From CAZRIP01 sp964600165 (lineage in GTDB: Bacteria > Elusimicrobiota > Elusimicrobia > UBA1565 > UBA9628): a stretch of 7,802 nucleotides of DNA. Made by a program: the position numbers and the translations under genes. This document shows positions 1-5,596 of the stretch, piece by piece (positions within the stretch are counted from its first letter, which is position 1; every line of letters begins with the position of its first letter). Where the stretch lies: assembly GCA_964600165.1 (NCBI GenBank), contig CAZRIP010000141.1:1-7802 (forward strand), written 5' to 3'. Below the pieces are notes generated by a model. The model had not been told where the DNA came from. It saw only the letters and a program-made list of their open reading frames with translations, and searched no databases.

Positions 1-874
1 CCTTGGCGATCTCATGCCCGGGATGATTGGGCAGGCCGGGATAATGAACGCGCGCGACCTCGGGATGGGCCAGGAGATGCTTGGCGAGCTCGCCCGCGTT
101 GCGGCAGTGCCGCTCCATGCGGATCGGCAAGGTCTTCGTGCCGCGCAGCAGTAGAAAGCAATCCATCGGCCCGGGGATCGCGCCGACGGCGTTCTGCAGG
201 AACTTGAGCTTCTCGTGAAGCTCGGCGTCGTCGGTGACGACGCAGCCGCCGACGACGTCCGAATGCCCGCCGAGATATTTCGTGGTCGAGTGGACGACGA
301 GGTCGGCTCCGAGCGACAAGGGGCGCTGCAGCGCGGGCGTGGCGAAGGTGTTGTCGACGGCGACCTTGACGCCCTTGGCGTGCGCGAGCTCGCAGACGCG
401 GCGGATGTCGGTCAACTTGAGCATCGGGTTGCTCGGCGTCTCGATCCAAATGAGCTTCGTGTTCTTCTTGATGGCTTTTTCCACGGCGGAAAGGTCCGAC
501 GCGTCGACGAAATCGAACTCGAGGCCGAAGCGCGTGAAGACTTTCGTGAACACGCGGTAGGTGCCGCCGTAGAGGTCGTTGCAGGACACGACGTGGTCGC
601 CCGCGCTCAAGGCCTCGATCACCGTCGAGGTCGCCGCCATGCCGGACGAGAAGCACAGGCCGAACCGCGCGCCCTCGAGGGCGGCCAAATTCGCCTCGAG
701 CGCCTGGCGCGTCGGATGGACCGTACGCGAATAGTCGAAGCCCTTGTGCTTGCCGGGCGCCTCTTGAACGTAGGTCGACGTGAAATAGACCGGCGTCATA
801 ATGGCGCCCGTCGTCGGATCGGCCTTCTGGCCCGCGTGGACGGCGAGCGTGGAGAAACGTGCTTTTTCGTTCAT
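1..874 (-). CDS. Cystathionine gamma-lyase / gamma-synthase family PLP enzyme (3' end outside window)
   Basis: This is a fold-type I, PLP-dependent Cys/Met metabolism enzyme, cytosolic. 291 codons are visible from ATG at 874; family members are usually about 380-400 residues, so roughly the last quarter lies beyond the left edge. Family landmarks seen are the N-terminal AVHAGQ and PDPTTGAIMTPVY-like start, YSRT at 48-51 (Tyr48 and Arg50 bind the PLP phosphate of the neighbouring subunit in this family), DLYGGTY around Tyr102, VDNTFATP with Asp174 facing the pyridine nitrogen, and HSTTKYLGGHSD with Lys199 as the Schiff-base lysine. Cystathionine gamma-lyase, gamma-synthase and beta-lyase are hard to separate by eye. 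The cystathionine beta-synthase gene at the right of the window favours gamma-lyase (reverse transsulfuration: cystathionine to cysteine, 2-oxobutyrate and ammonia), by inference. The usual YSRTxNPTR reads YSRTVHPTR here (His53). No Shine-Dalgarno precedes the start. It is divergent from the rhomboid gene. Confidence 0.93.
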   Translation of the reverse strand, partial: MNEKARFSTLAVHAGQKADPTTGAIMTPVYFTSTYVQEAPGKHKGFDYSRTVHPTRQALEANLAALEGARFGLCFSSGMAATSTVIEALSAGDHVVSCNDLYGGTYRVFTKVFTRFGLEFDFVDASDLSAVEKAIKKNTKLIWIETPSNPMLKLTDIRRVCELAHAKGVKVAVDNTFATPALQRPLSLGADLVVHSTTKYLGGHSDVVGGCVVTDDAELHEKLKFLQNAVGAIPGPMDCFLLLRGTKTLPIRMERHCRNAGELAKHLLAHPEVARVHYPGLPNHPGHEIAK

Positions 875-881
875 GAGCGAG

Positions 882-911
882 AGTCTATCAAATGCCTCGC
901 CGGTCGGTCAG
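882..911 (-). promoter_or_regulatory. Candidate weak promoter for the gamma-lyase family gene, possibly leaderless
   Basis: Read on the minus strand, CTGACC (911-906) and TAGACT (887-882) are separated by 18 nt. Each matches the sigma-70 consensus hexamer at four of six positions. Only 7 nt (CTCGCTC) separate TAGACT from the ATG at 874, so transcription would begin at or next to the start codon. That fits the lack of any purine-rich ribosome-binding site. The match is weak, and the sigma factor specificity of this organism is unknown. Confidence 0.25.
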
Positions 912-917
912 ACGACT

Positions 918-940
918 GGGCCTAGCTTCGGCTTAGGTCC
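918..940 (+). promoter_or_regulatory. Stable hairpin with UUCG tetraloop in the divergent intergenic region
   Basis: On the plus strand the arm GGGCCTAGC, the loop TTCG and the arm GCtTAGGTCC can form nine base pairs, one of them G-U, with a single bulged T. The loop is closed as C(UUCG)G, the especially stable tetraloop type. It lies 25 nt upstream of ATG 966 and 43 nt upstream of ATG 984, so it could sit in the 5' untranslated region of the rhomboid gene. No run of T follows, which argues against an intrinsic terminator. On the minus strand it falls upstream of the candidate promoter for the PLP enzyme gene. A regulatory role is inferred from position only. Confidence 0.45.
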
Positions 941-983
941 GTGGACTCTGTCGCTCTTTCCCAAAATGCTCCATCATGTATCG

Positions 984-2390
984 ATGAGACGCGCGCTCGC
1001 GCTCGCCGTCCTTTTGCTGCCGGCGGCCCTAAGGCCGTTGTCCGCCTCGCAAGTCGAGGGAACGCCGGGCTTCGAGCGCATGACGCCGATCCTGCCGGGG
1101 ACGCAGCCTATCTTGTCCGCAGCACTCGGCGCTCCGATTGATCTCACGCTCGGCGCCCTGCCGGTAGCGCCGCTGGACGTTAGCGGCGAGCCCCCGATCT
1201 CAAGCCGAAAAGCGACGACCTCCCGAGCCGAATCCGCCGCCTCCGAGCGCATACATACTATGGGCGCCCATAGTATGTATGCGGCCGCGGCCGAAAAAGC
1301 CACTGAATCGTCCCCCTCGCCAGTGGGGAACTCGATCGAAACCGCGCAAGGCGAAGCGCCCGCGATCGCCGCGCACCAAGCCCTCGAGAACGCGCGTCCG
1401 CTCGCGCGCGAAATACTGGGCCCGATGGGTGAGCGGCGTCCCGCGGAATTCGACAGCCAGGCCGCCTCCGCCATCTTCGGCGAGGCCAAGCGCCCCGAAG
1501 GCGCGGCGCGCGATGTCGCCGGCGCCGACGGCTCGTCGGTCTCCCGCCTCGAGTCCTCGCGGCCGACACTCGCGCCCCGGGCCCAGCCGCCCGCCCCGGC
1601 GAAAGCGAAAGGCTCGCTGACGCGCAAGCTCATCTGGGCGAACATCGTGACGTTCGCGCTGACGGTCCCGGCCATGCCGGCCTCGGCGATCATATTCGGG
1701 GTCCTGCCGCCGTCATTCCGCCACGCGCTCGCGATCGGCTCGCCGGTCGGCATCGGGTACGGGATTTTCACGATGTTCTCGTACATGTTCGTCCACGCCA
1801 ATCTCAGCCACATCTTCAACAACATGCTCGTATTCTGGCTGTTCGGCCGCGGCGTCGAGGAACGGTTCGGCCGTCGCGGACTCTGGCGGATCTATCTCTT
1901 GAGCGGCGTGACCGCCGCGGCCGCCGCCTTGGTGCTGCCGATCTCGGGTCCGATCATCGGCGCGAGCGCGGCCATTTTCGGCGTGCTGACGGCGTGGCTG
2001 GCGATCGAGCGCAAGGAAGGCGCGGACGCGCCGTCCGCGCGAGAAGCGAAGCTGCTCGGCTACCTGGGGCTCTTGAACGCCTTGGGGCCTCTTGTCTCGG
2101 CTTTCTTCGAGCTTATGGTTAAAGGCTCGATGACGTTCTCGCTGCTCCAGATCGCCGGCATGGCCGTCGGGTGGATGATGGTCGGCCGCGCGCTCGGCCG
2201 TGAACGGAATCCGCTGGGCGCCAAGGCCTTGTTCGCGTACTGGATGATCGCGCAAAACGTGCTGATCCTCCTGCTCGGCGGCCAGTCCTACAACGGGACC
2301 TACGTCCTGGGCCACGTGATCGGCGGCGCCGTGGGCGCCCTGCTGGCCTACAAGGTCTTCTTGAAAAAGCCGACCAACCGCGTCGCGTAA
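984..2390 (+). CDS. Rhomboid-family intramembrane serine protease with long exported N-terminal leader
   Basis: 468 residues. Residues 1-22 (MRRALALAVLLLPAALRPLS and on) form a typical signal peptide. An Ala/Pro/Ser/Glu-rich, probably disordered leader runs to about 208, and the rhomboid domain fills about 210-460. The catalytic framework is present: HxxxxHxxxN in TM2 (His271, His276, Asn280), EERFG and the following TM3, the nucleophile Ser328 in GASA (most relatives have GASG), and His444 in GHVIGGAVG in the last helix. It should cleave single-pass membrane substrates within the membrane. Ser to His is 116 residues, far more than the 53 of E. coli GlpG, with extra hydrophobic stretches at 357-375, 385-405 and 415-432. 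I chose ATG 984 because it gives the cleanest signal peptide; ATG 966 (six residues longer) is the alternative, and neither has a clear Shine-Dalgarno. Its last 43 bp overlap the oppositely oriented S9 peptidase gene. Leader codons 89-100 are the 36-bp palindrome. Confidence 0.9.
   Translation: MRRALALAVLLLPAALRPLSASQVEGTPGFERMTPILPGTQPILSAALGAPIDLTLGALPVAPLDVSGEPPISSRKATTSRAESAASERIHTMGAHSMYAAAAEKATESSPSPVGNSIETAQGEAPAIAAHQALENARPLAREILGPMGERRPAEFDSQAASAIFGEAKRPEGAARDVAGADGSSVSRLESSRPTLAPRAQPPAPAKAKGSLTRKLIWANIVTFALTVPAMPASAIIFGVLPPSFRHALAIGSPVGIGYGIFTMFSYMFVHANLSHIFNNMLVFWLFGRGVEERFGRRGLWRIYLLSGVTAAAAALVLPISGPIIGASAAIFGVLTAWLAIERKEGADAPSAREAKLLGYLGLLNALGPLVSAFFELMVKGSMTFSLLQIAGMAVGWMMVGRALGRERNPLGAKALFAYWMIAQNVLILLLGGQSYNGTYVLGHVIGGAVGALLAYKVFLKKPTNRVA
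1248..1283. repeat. Perfect 36-bp palindrome inside the rhomboid leader
   Basis: The left arm CGCATACATACTATGGGC (1248-1265) is followed, with no spacer, by its exact reverse complement (1266-1283). The next pair outward (1247 and 1284) does not match, so the symmetry stops sharply. It spans exactly 12 codons and its centre falls between two codons, so both strands read the same peptide, RIHTMGAHSMYA, in the mirrored frame. It uses codons rare in this gene (ATA, ACT, CAT, AGT, TAT) and is AT-rich apart from its GGGCGCCC core. It lies in a low-complexity linker where an insertion would be tolerated. Possible natures are a miniature mobile palindromic element, comparable in concept to the Rickettsia palindromic elements that insert in-frame in genes, or a dimeric protein's binding site. 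The symmetry is certain; the origin is not known. Confidence 0.95.
2348..2390. other. Tail-to-tail overlap of rhomboid and S9 peptidase genes
   Basis: The rhomboid stop TAA is at 2388-2390 on the plus strand. The S9 peptidase stop TAG is at 2350-2348 on the minus strand. The 43 bp between encode the last 13-14 residues of both proteins in opposite directions. No terminator can fit between the genes, so each transcript must run into the other gene. Confidence 0.93.
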
Positions 2391-4186
2391 TCGATCCGGT
2401 TCTTGCGCCGCGCGAACCCGTGCCCCTGATCGTGCCCCTCGTCGGGATAAACGACGATTTCGACGGGCGCGCCGCGCTTCTTGAGCTCGTCGTAGATGAG
2501 GCGGCTTTCGGCCAACGGGACGTTCGTGTCGTTGGCGCCTTGGATGATGAGCAGCGGCGCCTTCATGTCGTCCAGGAAATTGATCGCCGAGCGGTCCGCG
2601 AAGAGCTTGGCATCGGCCGTCGGGTTGCCCATCTGCGTCTCGTACCAGTCGCCGAAGCGGTCCTTGGTTAGCTCGTAATCCTTGACGAGATCGGGCATCC
2701 CGTAGAGCTCGACGCCCGCCTTCCATTCGCCCCGGTTTTTCGCGAGCGAGATCAAGGTCATGTAGCCGCCGTAGCTGCCGCCGGTGACGCCCACGCGCTT
2801 AGGGTCGACCTCCTTTTTCTTCGCCAGCCACTTCACGCCCGCGATGAGATCCTTGCGGTCGGCCCCGCCCCAATCCTTGCGGTTGGCCGCCTGGAACTCG
2901 CCGCCGAAGCCGCTCGAGCCCCGGAAGTTAGGGGCCAACACGGCGAAGCCTGCCTCGGCCAAAGCTTGGCGGTCCGGATACCAGTCGTCGTAGATCTGCC
3001 AATCGGGACCGCCGTGGACGAGGACGACGAGAGGAGGCGGGTCTCCCAAGCGCCGCGACGACGGCCGCAAATAGAGCGCGTGGATGATGCGGTCGTCGAA
3101 GCTCTTGTATTGGACGAGCTCGGCCTTGGAGAGCGCTTCAGGCTTGATCCCGCCGAGCATCGATTGAGTCAGACGCGCGAAGCGTCCGCCGCGCAGGTCC
3201 AGCGTGTAAACGTCGGGGGCGTGCGTCGAGTCGCTCCAAACGTAAACCGCCCGCTCGCCGCGGCGATCGAGATCGAAATCCTCGATGCGCCCGCTCGCCT
3301 TGAGCAGCTGCTCGGGTTGCGCGTCGGGCCCGAGCATCCGGTAAAGCGCGGACGCGCCGCCTTCGTTGCGCGTGAAAAAGATGCCCGCGAGCGGATGAAA
3401 GACCGCCTGATCGACGTCCCAATCGTCGTAGCCGATGAAGCCGCCGCGCCCCGTCCCGACGTCGAGCAAGTAAAGCTGCAGGAAGCCGCGCTCGTTGCGC
3501 GCGCGGCACAAGAGCGAGCGCGAGTCGGCCGAGAAGTCCTCGGGGATGATGAGGCCGCCGGCGAGCGGCGGCGCGATCGAGCGCGTCTCGCCCGTCAGCG
3601 AGTCGACGAGCAAGACCTCTCCGGCCGCGTCGTCGCCCGAGCGCAGCGCGGCGATGGTCCGGTTGTCCGGCGCCCAGACGGGATCGTGCAGATTGACCGA
3701 CTCGCGCGTGAGCTGAGTCTTCTTCTTGGTCGCGAGGTCGACGACCATCAGCTGAAACAGGAACGGCTGGCCCGGATCGGCCAAATAAGCGAGCCTCCCG
3801 CCGTCCGGAGAAAAGCGCGGCGAGGTCTCCGCCTGCGTCGAGGCCGTCACGTCCTCGGTCTCCCCGCCCTCGGCGTCGACGACGTAGATATCCGGCCGCT
3901 CGTCGCCGCCGAAGTCCGAGGTGAAGGCGATCTTTCGCCCGTCGGGTGAGAAGCGCACATCGCTCGCCTGCTCGCCGAGCGCCGAAAGCTGCGTGGGCCA
4001 GCCTCCGGCGGTGGGCACGCTCCAGACCTCAAGCGCGCCGGTGATGTCCGTGACGAAGGCGGCTTGGCGGCCGTCCGGGGAGACGCGCGCCTCGGTCACC
4101 TCGCGCATGAGGGACAACCGCGCGGGAGAATAGGGCTCGCGCGCGAAGGCCGCCGCCGCGAGCGCCAGCGCGGCGAGAGCGTTCAT
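2348..4186 (-). CDS. Exported S9-family prolyl oligopeptidase / acylaminoacyl-peptidase-like serine peptidase
   Basis: 612 residues, a usual length for S9C-type enzymes. A short signal peptide, MNALAALALAAAAFA, ends near 15. A seven-bladed-type beta-propeller (about 17-340) shows repeated SPDGR blades (VSPDGRQAAFVTD, FSPDGRKIAFTSD, FSPDGGRLAYLAD). An alpha/beta-hydrolase domain (about 360-612) carries HGGP at 391-394 (oxyanion region), GGSYGGY with nucleophile Ser471, GANDTNVP with Asp553, and the His loop DEGHDQGHGF. The catalytic His is His585 or His589, because the loop is duplicated. It would cleave short peptides outside the cytoplasm, probably in the periplasm. The start ATG (4186) overlaps the M20 peptidase stop as ATGA, indicating translational coupling, and no Shine-Dalgarno is visible. 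The open frame continues upstream through the M20 gene without a stop, but that extension is not peptidase-like. Exact substrate preference cannot be read from the sequence. Confidence 0.95.
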   Translation of the reverse strand: MNALAALALAAAAFAREPYSPARLSLMREVTEARVSPDGRQAAFVTDITGALEVWSVPTAGGWPTQLSALGEQASDVRFSPDGRKIAFTSDFGGDERPDIYVVDAEGGETEDVTASTQAETSPRFSPDGGRLAYLADPGQPFLFQLMVVDLATKKKTQLTRESVNLHDPVWAPDNRTIAALRSGDDAAGEVLLVDSLTGETRSIAPPLAGGLIIPEDFSADSRSLLCRARNERGFLQLYLLDVGTGRGGFIGYDDWDVDQAVFHPLAGIFFTRNEGGASALYRMLGPDAQPEQLLKASGRIEDFDLDRRGERAVYVWSDSTHAPDVYTLDLRGGRFARLTQSMLGGIKPEALSKAELVQYKSFDDRIIHALYLRPSSRRLGDPPPLVVLVHGGPDWQIYDDWYPDRQALAEAGFAVLAPNFRGSSGFGGEFQAANRKDWGGADRKDLIAGVKWLAKKKEVDPKRVGVTGGSYGGYMTLISLAKNRGEWKAGVELYGMPDLVKDYELTKDRFGDWYETQMGNPTADAKLFADRSAINFLDDMKAPLLIIQGANDTNVPLAESRLIYDELKKRGAPVEIVVYPDEGHDQGHGFARRKNRIDYATRLVGFFKKTL

Positions 4187-5595
4187 CGGCCGGCCGGCTT
4201 GTCGAGCGCCCCTTTCGTCGAAAGCCTCGTCACGATGTCGCGCAGGTAGCGCGCGTACCAGTCGAGCGCGGCCAGGTCCAGGCGCTCGTTCCTGCCGTGC
4301 ACGCGCTCGCCGTCTTCCTCGGTCAGCGGGGGATCGATGCCGTAAGTCACGATGCCCCGCGAGCGCAGGTACTGCGAATCGGTCGACCAAGCGGCCATGA
4401 ACGGCATGACCTTGGCCTGAGGAGCGAGCTCGCGAGCGGACTGCTCGGCGGCGCGATAGAGCGCCGTATCGACCGGCATGGCCGGGATCGGCCCGAGCGG
4501 CGGCTCCTCGTATTTGATCTCGACGTTCGGATCGTCGATGACGGCGTCGAGCTCGGCGACGAGTCCCGCGGGCGCGCGGCCCGGCAAGAGCCGCGCGTTG
4601 AAGGTCGCCTGCGCCTCGGCGGGGATCACGTTCGCCTTGTAGCCGCCTTTGACGATCGTCGGCGTGACCGTATCGCGCAGCATCGCCCCGAACTCGGGGT
4701 CGAGGGTCGCGAGCCGGTCGGCCGCGCGGTCGAGGTCCGGTCCCGGAGCCGAGGCGAGGACGTCGGCGAGCGCGGCCGCCAGCGCCGCGTCGGCCGACGT
4801 CTTTTGCCGCTCGAAGAATCCGCGGACGACGGCGTCGACTCGCGCGGGAGACCGGCGCTCGACGACGCGGGAGATCGCGCGCGCGAGCGCCGCCACGGCG
4901 TTGTCGGCGCGCGGCACCGACGCGTGCCCGGCGCGTCCGCGCGCCGTCACGGTCAGATCGAGGTACTCCTTCTCGCTCGCCTGGACGCGCACCTCGGCGG
5001 GCTGCCCCTTCGACCAGACCGTGTTGCCGCCCTCGTTGATCCCAAATTCGGCGCCGGCGAAGATCTCGGGGTGGCGGCCCATCAGCCAATCGATATGCCG
5101 ATCGCGATTGCCCGCCTCCTCGTCGGCCTCGGCGAAGAAGATCACGTCGCGCGAAAGCCGCGCGCCCGAGCGCTTGAGCCAGGCCAGGATCGCCGTCTCG
5201 ACGGCGCACATGCTCTTGATGTCGGCCGCGCCGCGGCCGTAAAGATAGCCGTCCTTCTCGACCGGTGAAAAAGGCGGAGTATCCCACTCCTTGGGATCGG
5301 CGGGCACGACGTCCTCGTGGCACATGAGCACCAGCGGCCGCCGCGAGCCGTCGCCCTTGAGCCGGGCGACGAGGCTCGCGCGCGTTCCCGTGGAGGTGAA
5401 GATCTCGGATGCGACGCCGTCCTGGGCGAGCTCGGCTTTCAGGTACTGCGCGGCCAGGATCTCGTTACCCGGGGGGTTCGAGGTATCCAGCGCGACGAGC
5501 GCCTTCAAGTGGCGGCGGGCGTCCGCCAGGAAGCGGTCGTCGAGCGGCGCCGAGCGCGCCGTCAGCGCCAGAAACGCCAGGGCCGGGATGAGCAC
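4183..5595 (-). CDS. Exported M20/M25/M40-family zinc metallopeptidase
   Basis: 470 residues. It is a di-zinc aminoacylase/carboxypeptidase-type enzyme that would release amino acids from short peptides or N-acylated amino acids. Metal and catalytic positions of the family are in place: His93 in MCHEDVVP, bridging Asp125 in GRGAADIKS, Glu159 (base) and Glu160 in EADEEAG, Glu188 in INEGGN, and His433 in VHGRNERL. The lid/dimerisation domain starts after about 200, with RGRAGHASVP around His224. Residues 1-16 form a hydrophobic export-like segment ending ARSA, but without a basic residue before the core. The start is GTG at 5595, one base after the TPR gene stop. GAGAAG lies 7 nt upstream, inside the TPR gene's last codons, and supports this start. 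The stop overlaps the S9 start. Sequence alone does not say whether it acts as dipeptidase, carboxypeptidase or deacylase. Confidence 0.94.
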   Translation of the reverse strand: MLIPALAFLALTARSAPLDDRFLADARRHLKALVALDTSNPPGNEILAAQYLKAELAQDGVASEIFTSTGTRASLVARLKGDGSRRPLVLMCHEDVVPADPKEWDTPPFSPVEKDGYLYGRGAADIKSMCAVETAILAWLKRSGARLSRDVIFFAEADEEAGNRDRHIDWLMGRHPEIFAGAEFGINEGGNTVWSKGQPAEVRVQASEKEYLDLTVTARGRAGHASVPRADNAVAALARAISRVVERRSPARVDAVVRGFFERQKTSADAALAAALADVLASAPGPDLDRAADRLATLDPEFGAMLRDTVTPTIVKGGYKANVIPAEAQATFNARLLPGRAPAGLVAELDAVIDDPNVEIKYEEPPLGPIPAMPVDTALYRAAEQSARELAPQAKVMPFMAAWSTDSQYLRSRGIVTYGIDPPLTEEDGERVHGRNERLDLAALDWYARYLRDIVTRLSTKGALDKPAGR

Positions 5596-5596
5596 T

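Noticed and set aside
215..925. Plus-strand open frame of 236 codons across the gamma-lyase family gene.
   Set aside because: The translation is arginine-rich and featureless. The minus strand carries the full set of PLP-enzyme motifs.
801..983. Earlier in-frame starts for the rhomboid (801, 873).
   Set aside because: They would overlap the start of the divergent PLP enzyme gene and place non-conserved residues before the signal peptide.
1248..1283. The palindrome as a fold-back assembly or amplification artefact.
   Set aside because: A fold-back would produce long inverted flanks. Here symmetry ends exactly after 18 bp per arm, different sequence follows on each side, and the reading frame is kept.
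2325..2339. GGCGCC-gtg-GGCGCC hairpin just past the S9 stop, considered as a terminator.
   Set aside because: It lies inside the conserved Gly/Ala rhomboid helix codons, has a 3-nt loop and no T-run on either strand.
4188..4199. GGCCGGCCGG-type palindromic run at the M20/S9 junction.
   Set aside because: It is short, made only of G and C in GC-rich DNA, and explained by the Pro-Ala-Gly-Arg codons ending the M20 gene.
4187..5323. In-frame open extension upstream of the S9 peptidase, suggesting a 991-residue fusion.
   Set aside because: The extension is an arginine-rich shadow of the M20 gene in another frame. The ATG at 4186 gives a signal peptide and an ATGA junction.
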